A DNA stretch of 39,071 nt, taken from contig OMVT01000022.1 of the NCBI GenBank assembly GCA_900314535.1, positions 1 through 39,071 on the forward strand, in the 5' to 3' direction. The translations under genes were made by a program, and so were the position numbers. Within the stretch, counting starts at the first letter, position 1. Every line of letters starts with the position of its first letter. The stretch comes from an uncultured Olsenella sp. (GTDB lineage: Bacteria > Actinomycetota > Coriobacteriia > Coriobacteriales > Atopobiaceae). Below the pieces are notes generated by a model that ran no database searches, was not told where the DNA came from, and worked only from the letters and a program-made list of their open reading frames with translations. This document shows, in pieces, positions 1 to 7,570 of the stretch.

Positions 1-55
1 CTGCGACGCCCGCGAGCGCACCTGAGGACCATCTATACATTCATTCCCTGAGTTC

Positions 56-334
56 CTATAAACCCAGCAGTTCGCTATGACTTCCCGTGCGTGTGGCAAC
101 AAGCACGAGGCCCTCCTCGTCGATGAGGTAGATGAGCAGCCAGTCGGGTTCGATGTGGCACTCCCGGTGTCCGTGGTACGTTCCGCCCAGCGGGTGGTCA
201 CGCATCGAATCGGGCAGGGCCTCCCCGCGCGCGAGCGCCTCGAGGGTCGACTCGAGCTTGGAGAGGTCCTTGCCCTGTCTCTTGATGCGCTTGTAATCCT
301 TCTTGAACTTCGCCGTGAACCTCAGCTCCAGCAT
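56..334 (-). CDS. yafQ: YafQ-family mRNA-interferase toxin (type II TA)
   Basis: A 92-residue RelE-superfamily toxin of the YafQ branch, expected to cleave mRNA on the ribosome and to be neutralised by the antitoxin encoded just upstream. The N-terminus (LRFTAKFKKDYKR) has the typical basic helix of this family. His47, His60, Asp64 and His86 fall where YafQ has its catalytic His50, His63, Asp67 and His87, so the enzyme looks intact. Its ATG lies 3 nt after the antitoxin stop codon, so the two are translationally coupled. The length matches E. coli YafQ (92 aa). The family call rests on motif and size, not on a database search. Confidence 0.9.
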   Translation of the reverse strand: MLELRFTAKFKKDYKRIKRQGKDLSKLESTLEALARGEALPDSMRDHPLGGTYHGHRECHIEPDWLLIYLIDEEGLVLVATRTGSHSELLGL

Positions 335-337
335 GGC

Positions 338-625
338 CTACTCCTCGTCGAGCGCGGCCATGGCCTCCTTGACGGTGCGGTAGGGGCCAGAGAGGTTCCT
401 GCCCGCAGCTGCATCATCCATCGCGGCAAGCGTCTCGGGGCTGAACCCATAGGGGTTCGAGGGGTCAAACGGAAAGCCGCCCCGGCGATTGAAGGCGGAG
501 ACGAACATGCGGATGGCATTGCTCGGGGAGGTGCCAATCTCGTCGCAGATGGCGCAGAAGCGGTCCTTCTCGTCTTTGCGTAGCTTTGCGGAGATGGATT
601 CGGACGCGACGGTGGTAGTAGCCAT
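338..625 (-). CDS. dinJ: RelB/DinJ-family antitoxin
   Basis: A 95-residue antitoxin. The first 45 or so residues read as a ribbon-helix-helix DNA-binding domain (TTTVASESISAKLRKDEKDR followed by GTSPSNAIRMFV), and the region around residues 50-60 (GGFPFDPSNPYGF) carries the aromatic/proline stretch that DinJ-type antitoxins use to wrap the toxin. It should bind YafQ and, alone or in complex, repress its own promoter. A strong AGGAGG ribosome-binding site lies about 6 nt before the ATG at 625. The upstream region carries three 10-bp repeats that are good candidate operator sites. Confidence 0.9.
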   Translation of the reverse strand: MATTTVASESISAKLRKDEKDRFCAICDEIGTSPSNAIRMFVSAFNRRGGFPFDPSNPYGFSPETLAAMDDAAAGRNLSGPYRTVKEAMAALDEE

Positions 626-637
626 GACAACCTCCTA

Positions 638-667
638 TTACATAGGATTACATTGTCGTACATTGTA
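638..667. promoter_or_regulatory. Three-repeat operator of the dinJ-yafQ operon
   Basis: Three consecutive 10-bp units start at 638, 648 and 658 on the plus strand (TTACATAGGA, TTACATTGTC, GTACATTGTA). One repeat per helical turn places them on one face of the DNA, as expected for cooperative ribbon-helix-helix binding. A -10-like TACAAT on the minus strand (662-667) sits inside the third repeat, so binding would block transcription. No good -35 was found. Confidence 0.6.
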
Positions 668-817
668 TACCATTATTGCCGTGCTTCTGCACTCAGCCAT
701 CCGCGCGATGGGATTGCCGTAGCGTGAAAGGACACAAGGTTTTTGGCGGTCGCGGGTACACGTACCCACGGCCGCATCTTTCTTGCGCCATCCAGAAGCT
801 CTCATCTGCCCAGTCCT

Positions 818-1192
818 TCAGGCTGAATGGACAGGAGTGGATATGAGCAACTTCCAGGTGGTCTGTTCCTGCTTAAACGCTCGCCTGCCCCATCCCGAAC
901 GCCCGCCCACGACCGGCCCCGTCACGTTCTCATGCGCGATGCCGTTGCGATGCTGGATGGTAGCGTTGCGGGTGATGACGAACATAGGCCAGCTGTCCCG
1001 AATCCGCTCGAGCAGGCAGTGCTCGTGGCCCTCGGTCGCGTGGTCGCCCATGATGGCCATCGCCACCTGCACGCAGGCGCGCTCTATCTCGGACAAGCGC
1101 ATGATTATATCGCACTCGAGCCTGCCGATGCGCCCCACGCTCACCTCGTAGCCCAGGCTTCTCGCGTAGCTGTAGACGATGTTCTCGAGCAC
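818..1192 (-). pseudogene. C-terminal remnant of a DUF4143-type AAA ATPase
   Basis: The translated stretch has the signature of the C-terminal domain of the DUF4143/AAA_14 ATPase family: LENIVYSYARSLGYEVSVGR, then a variant of the 'EVDFVA' strand (LECDIIM), 'ACVQVA', 'LLERIRDSWPMFVITRNA' and a closing 'QHRNGIAHENV'. The ATPase domain that should precede it (about 280 residues) is absent; upstream the frame reads into unrecognised sequence. The reading frame also runs on past the natural end of the family. It is best read as a decayed gene fragment. No function should be assigned. Confidence 0.5.
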
Positions 1193-1717
1193 GCCGCTTT
1201 CTGGCCTCTCTGAAACTTCTGGTGAGTAGCACAGATTGCTCCTCCCGACCGCCGACCCTGAGGCGGCATGATTCCATCGGCTGGCCGATGCGACGATCGG
1301 AGCCGTCCATGGACGCGCAGGCCGGGATGCTGGCGTAGCTCTTCGGGAGGTCGAGGGTGCTCGGTCCCGAGCGAGAGGTGTCCGGCGTCTGGTCCGAGGA
1401 GTGCGTCATCCTCGGGCGGCTGTGCCCGAGGATGACGCACTCGAACATGCCGGAGATGAAGGCGGTCGCGAGGACGCTCCGCAAGGAGCGGGAGGACGGC
1501 CTCGACTGGTAGCGGTAGGGCTCGACGGGCGCCATCCTGGAGAGCCTCAGCTCCGTAATCCAGTCCGCCAGGAGGGCCGCAAGGGAGTTCAGGAACACCG
1601 GCTGCTTCGAGACGATGATATTCCTCAGGCTCGGTCGCCTGGACTTCCCGGCCCAGGCTGCCGTCTCATCTGCTACCTGCCAGAAACAGAGAAGGGCCCA
1701 AAAGTCCAATGCACATG
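1193..1717. other. Non-functional stretch between DUF4143 remnant and thrS
   Basis: No gene was recognised here. A minus-strand frame stays open from about 1709 to 930 with coding-like composition, but its product matches no family I know, and it overlaps the DUF4143 remnant in another frame. The stretch probably holds broken remains of one or two accessory genes. A strong inverted repeat at 1399-1442 is the only clear structure. Confidence 0.4.
1399..1442. repeat. Perfect 19-bp inverted repeat with 6-nt loop
   Basis: The arms 1399-1417 and 1424-1442 are exact reverse complements (GAGTGCGTCATCCTCGGGC and its complement), separated by GGCTGT. There is no T-run on either side, so a simple intrinsic terminator is unlikely. 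It sits in the decayed region; it could be a remnant mobile-element end or a short inverted duplication. Confidence 0.75.
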
Positions 1718-1752
1718 AAGGGAGGCACCCGGCGCTGCCGGATGCCTCCCTT
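1718..1752 (-). terminator. Hairpin terminator of thrS
   Basis: A 16-bp stem (one G-T pair) with a 3-nt loop lies 34 nt past the thrS stop codon. The following minus-strand sequence has only a weak U tract. Position and stem strength support a transcription terminator. Confidence 0.65.
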
Positions 1753-1786
1753 ACTTATGCCTTGGATTGTTCCAGAGCAGCGGGAA

Positions 1787-3553
1787 CTAGCCCCTGCGCT
1801 CCTCGATCTCCTTCGTGATGTCTGCGATGAACTCGTCGAGATTGCGCTGCACGGTCTCGTTCGAGCGGTCGCGGACGGAGATGTTTCCAGCCTCGGCCTC
1901 CTTCTCGCCGATGATCAGCATGTACGGGACACGGTCGATTGAGCGGGCCTCGCGGATCTTGTAGCCGATCTTCTCGTCGCGGTCATCGACCTTGACGCGG
2001 ACCTTGGCAGCGCGCAGACGGTCAGCGACCTGATGAGCATAGTCGCGCGTCTTCTCCGAGACCGGAAGGATCTTGACCTGGCAGGGAGACAGCCACGTCG
2101 GGAACTTGCCGGCGTACTGCTCGATGAGCATGCCGATGAAGCGCTCGAAGGAGCCGAAGCCTGCACGATGGATCATGATCGGCTGCTTCTTGGAGCCATC
2201 CTTGTCCGTGTACTCGAGCTGGAAGTTGTGCGGAAGCTGGAAGTCGAGCTGAATCGTGCCGCACTGCCACTCGCGACCGAGGCAGTCCTGCAGGTGGAAG
2301 TCGATCTTCGGGCCGTAGAAGGCACCGTCGCCCGGGTTGATCTTGTAGTCGACGCCCATGGCCTCGAGAGCATCCTTCAGGCCCTGCTCTGCGCGCTCCC
2401 AATCCTCGTCGGAGCCCATGGAGTTGTCAGGACGCGTGGAGAGCTCGACCCTGTACGGGAAGCCGAACTGTGCATAGTAGGCCGTGATCAGATGGGCGAC
2501 ATCGGTGACCTGCTCCGTGATCTGGTCCGGACGGATGAACAGGTGTGCATCGTCCTGCTGGAACTCGCGGACACGGAAGAGGCCGTGGAGGGCACCACGG
2601 AGCTCGTGGCGATGGTCGATGCCGGCCTCGGCGAGCTTGAGCGGCAGGTCGCGGTAGCTCCTCGGCTTGCTCTTGTAGATGAGGCAGGCACCCGGGCAGT
2701 TCATCGGCTTGATCGCGTAATCCTCGTCGTCGATCTTCGTCGTGTACATGTTCTCTTTGTAGTGGTCCCAGTGGCCAGAGGTCTCCCAGAGCTTGCGGGA
2801 CAGGATGATCGGCGTCTGCACCTGGTCATAGCCGAACTTGTCCTGCATCTCCATCCAGTACTGCATGAGGGAGTTCCTGATGCGCATGCCGTTCGGCAGC
2901 CAGAACGGGAAGCCGGGGCCGGCCTCGTTCATCATGAACAGCTCCATCTCCTGCCCGATCTTGCGGTGGTCGCGCTTCTCCGCTTCCTCGAGGAGCTTCA
3001 GATGTGCCTCGAGCTCGTCCTTGCTGCGGAAGGCGATGCCATTGATGCGGGTGAGCATCTTGTTGTTCTTGTCGCCCTTCCAGTAGGCGCCGGAGACGCC
3101 CGTGAGCTTGAAGGCCTTGAGTGCCTTCGTATAGGTGATGTGGGGGCCGACGCACATGTCGACGTACTCGCCCTGCTTGTAGAACGTGATGCGGGCATCC
3201 TCAGGAAGGTCGCCGATGTGCTCGACCTTGTACTTCTCGCCGCGCTCCTGCATGTGCTTGATGGCCTCTTCGCGCGGAAGCTCGTAGACCTCGAACTTCA
3301 GGTTCTCCTTGCAGATCTTGCGCATCTCCTCTTCGATGCGCGGGAAGTCCTCCTCGGAGATTTTCTGGCCCTCAGGCAGGTCGATATCGTAGTAGAAGCC
3401 ATTGTCGGTTGCCGGGCCGAATGCGAAGTCGGCATCCGGGTACAGGCGCTTGATGGCCTGTGCCATGATATGGGCTGCGGAGTGGCGGATTACGTGGAGC
3501 TCCTCGTCCTCGGGGCATTCTGCGACGTGGCCGTCGTTGTACAGAACCTTCAT
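1787..3553 (-). CDS. thrS: Threonyl-tRNA synthetase lacking the TGS domain
   Basis: Charges tRNA-Thr with threonine in the cytoplasm. The 588-residue product starts almost directly with the editing (N2) domain: His24 and His28 (HSAAH) with Cys134 and His138 (CVGPH) form the usual proof-reading site. The class II catalytic core follows, with MNCPG at 284-288 (Cys286 is the expected zinc ligand), motif 2 in 'RHELRGALHGLFRVREFQQD', and a C-terminal anticodon-binding domain. E. coli ThrRS has 642 residues with a TGS domain of about 60 in front; that domain is essentially missing. The start is supported by GGAAGAGG about 7 nt before the ATG. No T-box motif was seen upstream. Confidence 0.97.
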   Translation of the reverse strand: MKVLYNDGHVAECPEDEELHVIRHSAAHIMAQAIKRLYPDADFAFGPATDNGFYYDIDLPEGQKISEEDFPRIEEEMRKICKENLKFEVYELPREEAIKHMQERGEKYKVEHIGDLPEDARITFYKQGEYVDMCVGPHITYTKALKAFKLTGVSGAYWKGDKNNKMLTRINGIAFRSKDELEAHLKLLEEAEKRDHRKIGQEMELFMMNEAGPGFPFWLPNGMRIRNSLMQYWMEMQDKFGYDQVQTPIILSRKLWETSGHWDHYKENMYTTKIDDEDYAIKPMNCPGACLIYKSKPRSYRDLPLKLAEAGIDHRHELRGALHGLFRVREFQQDDAHLFIRPDQITEQVTDVAHLITAYYAQFGFPYRVELSTRPDNSMGSDEDWERAEQGLKDALEAMGVDYKINPGDGAFYGPKIDFHLQDCLGREWQCGTIQLDFQLPHNFQLEYTDKDGSKKQPIMIHRAGFGSFERFIGMLIEQYAGKFPTWLSPCQVKILPVSEKTRDYAHQVADRLRAAKVRVKVDDRDEKIGYKIREARSIDRVPYMLIIGEKEAEAGNISVRDRSNETVQRNLDEFIADITKEIEERRG

Positions 3554-3955
3554 CTGATTTCCTCTTCCATTGATGGCTGCTTGCGCTGTTCACAAAAAGA
3601 GCCCGGCAGCCGGCATCTCCGGCCTCCGAGCATTTCATGGCGCCTGTCACTTGGCCTGTAGGCCTGTCAGGGGACAGACGCCTACATAGTCTCCGGAACC
3701 GCTCTTCTGTATGCCAGAAGGCACTGTATGGACTGCATCAAGCCAAGCCTTTCATTCGAACTGGCAACAGTTTTACCACATATGGAGACGAAGCGTTGCT
3801 GAAGGATCCCAAGCCTTTGCCATCTGCGGCCAAATACCACGAACTCGTGACGGATGGGCCCGATCTGCATGGTCTTCAGGGCTCAGAAAGCAGCTCCGAA
3901 CGAGCTATCTGCAATTCAGATATCCTGATACCTATTTTCCATGTATCCCCCAAGC
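3554..3955. other. Intergenic region between divergent thrS and metN
   Basis: About 400 bases without a convincing gene on either strand; the short open frames here have no recognisable product or ribosome-binding site. It should contain the thrS promoter. No riboswitch or T-box signature was found. Confidence 0.5.
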
Positions 3956-3984
3956 TTGATAAATCCTTAAGCCGCTTGTAAGGT
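3956..3984 (+). promoter_or_regulatory. Candidate promoter of metNIQ
   Basis: TTGATA (3956-3961) and TAAGGT (3979-3984) are separated by exactly 17 bp. The -35 matches consensus in 5 of 6 positions and the -10 is weak. It would give a leader of about 160 nt that includes the structured element at 4001-4120. Confidence 0.35.
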
Positions 3985-4000
3985 TGAAAGCATGATTACT

Positions 4001-4120
4001 GAGACGATGACATACTCCGCGCAGATGATGCAGATGCCCAAGCCCGGGCACCTGGCTCTACGTTCATGCGTGGCCAGGACCGGGCGCAGCTGATGGCTGG
4101 CCTCCGGCAGGATGTCAGTC
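4001..4120 (+). promoter_or_regulatory. Structured leader upstream of metN, riboswitch-like
   Basis: TGACAT at 4008-4013 pairs with ATGTCA at 4112-4117, and GAC (4003-4005) with GTC (4118-4120) across a 2-nt bulge, closing a domain of about 115 nt. Inside is a long hairpin: GCCCGG (4042-4047), CCTGGC (4051-4056) and ACG (4060-4062) pair with CGT (4069-4071), GCCAGG (4073-4078) and CCGGGC (4080-4085). A CCTCCGG segment near 4101 could pair with the weak Shine-Dalgarno (TGGAG, 4141-4145). I cannot match it to the SAM-I, SAM-II or SAM-IV consensus. The structure is seen in the sequence; a ligand role is inferred from its place before a methionine transporter. Confidence 0.4.
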
Positions 4121-4151
4121 GCTTACTGTATATCCTGATCTGGAGTCTATC

Positions 4152-4898
4152 GTGATAGCTATTTCGCATCTAACAAAGCAATACGGCAATGCCTCTTCCG
4201 AGCATGCTCTGGACGATGTCTCGCTCGAGATTCCTGACGGCGACATCTTCGGTATCATCGGCATGTCCGGCGCCGGCAAGTCGACGCTCGTCCGCTGCAT
4301 CAACCTGCTCGAGACCCCGACGTCGGGTTCCATCGTCGTGGATGGACAGGATGTCCAGGGGCTCTCCGGTGCAGCGCTTCGGACCTACAGGCGCCGCGTC
4401 GCGATGATCTTCCAGCAGTTCGGCCTTCTGGCGCAGAAGACAGCCCTCGAGAACGTGTGCTTCCCCTATCTTGCTGCAGATGGCAAGGTCACGCCCGAGC
4501 AGAAGAAGGAGGCAGAAGGCTTCCTGGCTGAGGTGGGACTCGCCGACAAGGCAGGCTCCTATCCAGCACAGCTCTCCGGCGGCCAGAAGCAGCGTGTCGC
4601 AATCGCCCGTGCCCTGGCGTGCCATCCTGCCTACATCCTCTGCGATGAGGCGACATCTGCTCTCGACCCGGCCAGCACCGCATCCGTGCTCAAGCTCCTG
4701 CGCGAGATCAATGAGCGCACGGGCGTCACGATACTCGTGATCACCCACTCGATGCAGGTCGTCGAAGACATCTGCAAGCATGTCGCAGTGCTTGTGCACG
4801 GCAAGGTCGTCGAGTCCGGCACGGTCCAAGATGTCTTCTCAGATCCCCAGCACACCGTGACGAAGCAGCTTCTCGGAAAGGCAGGCTGGGATGAATAG
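4152..4898 (+). CDS. metN: Methionine ABC transporter, ATPase subunit
   Basis: Cytoplasmic ATPase that powers uptake of methionine through MetI. Walker A is GMSGAGKST (37-45), the Q-loop is at Gln88/89, the ABC signature is LSGGQKQR (141-148), Walker B is YILCDEATSALDP (161-173), and the H-loop His is in 'VITHSMQVV'. At 248 residues it lacks the C-terminal NIL/ACT-like domain that lets longer MetN proteins such as E. coli MetN sense methionine, so feedback inhibition by that domain is not expected. The start is a GTG with TGGAG 6 nt upstream. It overlaps metI by 8 nt. The substrate is inferred from the metNIQ gene set. Confidence 0.93.
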   Translation: MIAISHLTKQYGNASSEHALDDVSLEIPDGDIFGIIGMSGAGKSTLVRCINLLETPTSGSIVVDGQDVQGLSGAALRTYRRRVAMIFQQFGLLAQKTALENVCFPYLAADGKVTPEQKKEAEGFLAEVGLADKAGSYPAQLSGGQKQRVAIARALACHPAYILCDEATSALDPASTASVLKLLREINERTGVTILVITHSMQVVEDICKHVAVLVHGKVVESGTVQDVFSDPQHTVTKQLLGKAGWDE

Positions 4899-5562
4899 CT
4901 TCCAGGAATTCCTCAATGTCTATGCATCGCTTCTGGGACAGGGCATAGCCGATACGCTCGCAATGCTCCTTGTCTCCACGTTCTTCGCCTATCTGATCGG
5001 CCTTTTCCTCGGCATCGTCCTCTATGTGACCGAGCCCGCAGGCCTTCGCCCCCACAAGGCGCTGAACGCCATCCTTGGATGGATCATCAACATGGGACGC
5101 TCCATCCCCTTCATCATCCTGCTCGTGGCAGTCATGCCGATGACAAGGACGCTTGTGGGAACGACGACCGGCGTCCGTGGCGTCATCCCTCCTCTCGTCC
5201 TTTCGACCGCACCCTTCGTCGCCCGCATGGTCCAGCAGTCGCTCGCCGAGGTCCCGAAGGATGCCATCGAGGCAGCAGAGTCCTGCGGCGCCTCGGTACC
5301 CCGCATCGTCGTCTCTGCGCTTCTGCCTGAAGCCCTGCCTTCGATTGTCCGTGGCATCTCGATCACCCTCATCACGGCCCTCGGCTACACGGCGATTGCA
5401 GGAGCAGTCGGCGCAGGCGGCCTCGGCGATATCGCAATCCGCTACGGCTACTACCGCTACGAAGATGAGGTCATGCTCGTCACCGTCGTCCTCATGATCA
5501 TCCTCGTCCAGATCATCCAGAGCATCTGCGACGCAATCGCAAAGGCGATCGACCACCGCTAG
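4891..5562 (+). CDS. metI: Methionine ABC transporter, permease subunit
   Basis: Integral membrane permease of 223 residues with about five hydrophobic segments. The 'EAA' loop that docks on MetN is visible in DAIEAAESCGASVPRIV, followed by LPEALPSIVRGISIT, which is typical of MetI. The N-terminal stretch (LLGQGIADTLAMLLVSTFFA) is the usual first transmembrane helix. The ATG lies inside the end of metN (8-nt overlap) with GGAAAGG a few bases upstream, so the two proteins are coupled in translation. The size matches the family (about 217 aa in E. coli). Confidence 0.94.
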   Translation: MNSFQEFLNVYASLLGQGIADTLAMLLVSTFFAYLIGLFLGIVLYVTEPAGLRPHKALNAILGWIINMGRSIPFIILLVAVMPMTRTLVGTTTGVRGVIPPLVLSTAPFVARMVQQSLAEVPKDAIEAAESCGASVPRIVVSALLPEALPSIVRGISITLITALGYTAIAGAVGAGGLGDIAIRYGYYRYEDEVMLVTVVLMIILVQIIQSICDAIAKAIDHR

Positions 5563-5667
5563 GCTCAGCTCCTGTCCACTTCTCTACATGGCACTGCCGC
5601 AGAAGGCATTTCGCCCCTGCGTTTGTAGCTTGCACCCTAAAACACAAGATTTGAAAGGAAATCAGCC

Positions 5668-6504
5668 ATGCTTACCCGCAAGAACTTCCTCGCTGGCTCT
5701 GCCGCCCTCATCGCTTCCTCCGTCCTCGCCGCCTGCGGCAATTCCGGCTCTACGAGCTCTTCTGCCTCCGAGACGAAGACACTCACGGTCGCAGCCTCTC
5801 CTTCGCCGCACGCCGAGATATTGAACAGCTTCGCAGCACCCAAGCTCAAGGACCAGAACATCGACCTCGAGGTCAAGGAGTACACCGACTACATCATCCC
5901 GAACCAGGTCACCTCTTCGGGCGAGGTTGATGCCAACTACTTCCAGCACATCAACTACCTCAACAACTACAACAAGGAGAACGGCACCGACCTTGTCGGC
6001 GTTGCCGCCATCCACTACGAGCCGTTCGGCATCTACGCCGGCAAGTCCTCCGACCTCATGAACATCGCAGATGGTGCTAAGATCGCTGTACCGAATGACC
6101 CGACGAACGAAGGCAGGGCGTTCCTGCTCCTCCAGCAGGAAGGGCTTGTCACCCTCAAGGATCCCGAGAACCTCGAGGCAACGCCTGTCGATGTCGCAGA
6201 GAACCCCCACAGCCTGAACTTCGTCGAGGTCGAGGCAGCCGCTGTCCCCCGCCAGCTCCAGGACGTCGACTTCGCTGTCATCAATGGCAACTACGCAATC
6301 GAGGCAGGACTGCATGTCTCCGACGCTGTTGCCGTCGAGGCAGCAGATGGCAAGGCTGTCGAGCAGTACGCCAACTACATCGTGACGACACCCGACAAGC
6401 AGGACGACGACCGCATCAAGGCACTGGTCTCTGTCCTCACCTCCGATGACTTCAAGACCTACCTCAAGGACACCTACGACGAGGATGTCCTGCCGGCATT
6501 CTAG
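5668..6504 (+). CDS. metQ: Methionine-binding lipoprotein MetQ
   Basis: Substrate-binding protein of the NlpA/MetQ family, tethered to the outer face of the membrane. A signal peptide ends in a lipobox with lipidated Cys23 (VLAAC). A Ser/Thr-rich linker follows, and then the binding fold begins with 'LTVAASPSPHAEIL'. 'VDANYFQHINYLNNYN', 'VAAIHYEPFGIY' and 'AVPNDPTNEGRAFLLLQ' are characteristic MetQ segments. The AAAGGA ribosome-binding site precedes the ATG. It is 105 nt downstream of metI and is followed by a strong terminator, so it closes the metNIQ operon. The protein is 278 residues, normal for the family. Confidence 0.95.
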   Translation: MLTRKNFLAGSAALIASSVLAACGNSGSTSSSASETKTLTVAASPSPHAEILNSFAAPKLKDQNIDLEVKEYTDYIIPNQVTSSGEVDANYFQHINYLNNYNKENGTDLVGVAAIHYEPFGIYAGKSSDLMNIADGAKIAVPNDPTNEGRAFLLLQQEGLVTLKDPENLEATPVDVAENPHSLNFVEVEAAAVPRQLQDVDFAVINGNYAIEAGLHVSDAVAVEAADGKAVEQYANYIVTTPDKQDDDRIKALVSVLTSDDFKTYLKDTYDEDVLPAF

Positions 6505-6530
6505 GATCTCATCTGAGACCGCAAGACAGC

Positions 6531-6563
6531 GAGGGGCGCACATCCGTGCGTCCCTCTTTTCTT
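6531..6563 (+). terminator. Rho-independent terminator of metNIQ
   Basis: An 11-bp stem (GAGGGGCGCAC with GTGCGTCCCTC, one G-T pair) and an ATCC loop are followed directly by TTTTCTT. It lies 26 nt after the metQ stop. Confidence 0.92.
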
Positions 6564-6871
6564 GTGCGGAGACAGGACTTCTCAGGCGTCGACGGCAGCC
6601 TGTCTTTGCTATGGCCTGGCACAGCCGGAGACCAGCGGCAGGCATCCGCCTGCACAAGGACGAGGAGCCACGTCCCGATCCGAGCAAGACACACATGTAT
6701 GTATGTCTTGGCTTTGCAGCACCTATTCTCTTTCAGACACGCCAATCTGCTGCCGTGGACACCTTGCATGCATAGCAGTGCTCCTCGCTCAGGCAAGGGC
6801 CGCCTCGAAGCTTCTGCCTCTGTACGGCACAGGCCCTCAACAGAAGAAACGCTGTCCTTTCCCGACAAGAA
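6564..6871. other. Intergenic region between convergent metQ and zinc-ribbon genes
   Basis: About 310 bases between two convergent transcription units. No gene with a plausible ribosome-binding site and recognisable product is seen. It holds one near-palindrome (6685-6710). Confidence 0.5.
6685..6710. repeat. 26-bp near-palindrome
   Basis: The segment begins CAAGACACACATG and ends TATGTATGTCTTG. It equals its own reverse complement except at a few symmetric positions, with CAAGACA/TGTCTTG as perfect outer arms. It could be a binding site or a weak terminator; no gene start is nearby. Confidence 0.5.
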
Positions 6872-6903
6872 AGGAGCCCCATGCTGTCCGGCACAGGGCT
6901 CCT
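6872..6903 (-). terminator. Terminator of the zinc-ribbon gene
   Basis: The 8-bp stem AGGAGCCC/GGGCTCCT (6872-6879 and 6896-6903) is followed on the minus strand by TTTCTTG. It sits 21 nt past the stop codon of the zinc-ribbon gene. Confidence 0.75.
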
Positions 6904-6924
6904 GAAACGTTCTTGCGTGTGGTC

Positions 6925-7356
6925 TTACTGGATGCGCGTACGGCAGTATGGGCAGACCTTCCATTCCGCATTCAGCGGACGGTGGCAGGTCGGGCAGACG
7001 TTCCTGACCTGGGTGTTGCAGACCGGGCAGACGACGAAGTCGCGGTCGATCGGCGTGCCGCACTTCGGGCAGATGCCGTAATGGGAGAGCTGGTGCTCGC
7101 GCAGGGCGATATCGAGGTCCTGCTCCTCGCGGTCGACGAGATAGGAGCTCGGACGGAGAATCACGTAGGCAAGGAGGCCGACGATAGGAATGACCGAGAT
7201 GATGGCCCAGAGCCACCAGGGCTCGGCGCCACGGCGCTGTGCATCGCGGATCACGTAAACAATCGAGAGGATATAGAGGATCACGACGCAGGCAACCATC
7301 AGGTACAGCACCATGCGTACTTCAGGGGTAATGATCTGATCGAGAAGCTCTTGCAT
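6925..7356 (-). CDS. Membrane protein with C-terminal double zinc ribbon
   Basis: A 143-residue protein of unknown role. Two hydrophobic segments (about residues 15-37, MVLYLMVACVVILYILSIVY, and 47-69, LWAIISVIPIVGLLAYVIL) resemble the PLDc_N-type membrane anchor. A cytoplasmic tail then carries four CxxC knuckles in order (CPKC, CPVC, CPTC, CPYC), enough for two zinc ribbons. I use the ATG at 7356 because AGGAG lies 10 nt before it; the frame continues upstream to a TTG at 7425 without a good site. It is transcribed alone with its own terminator. Such proteins are common in Actinobacteria and Firmicutes, but I know no established function. Confidence 0.75.
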   Translation of the reverse strand: MQELLDQIITPEVRMVLYLMVACVVILYILSIVYVIRDAQRRGAEPWWLWAIISVIPIVGLLAYVILRPSSYLVDREEQDLDIALREHQLSHYGICPKCGTPIDRDFVVCPVCNTQVRNVCPTCHRPLNAEWKVCPYCRTRIQ

Positions 7357-7570
7357 GTGAAAGGCGCTCCTTCTGTTCTGGGACGATGCTGCATTCCTGC
7401 GCACGTTCTCTTTCGGCAATTGCAAACAAGCATACCGCTATGGACGCAGAGGCCCAGGCCACAACACGGCCGCTGGTGCGTTCATGAGCCAATCTTCACA
7501 AAAAGCAGGACCTTCGTCAAGCCTTCATGCCAGGCTGCGCATGTCTTTGAGGTGGCTGAAAAGATACCCG

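Noticed and set aside
930..1709. 259-codon minus-strand frame as an intact gene
   Set aside because: The product matches no family, has no ribosome-binding site, and its right part overlaps the DUF4143 remnant in another frame.
2033..3661. Long plus-strand open frame opposite thrS
   Set aside because: It is an antisense shadow in GC-rich coding sequence; thrS matches its family over its whole length.
7357..7425. Upstream TTG start for the zinc-ribbon protein
   Set aside because: It adds a basic stretch without a ribosome-binding site; the ATG at 7356 has AGGAG and starts where the membrane domain begins.
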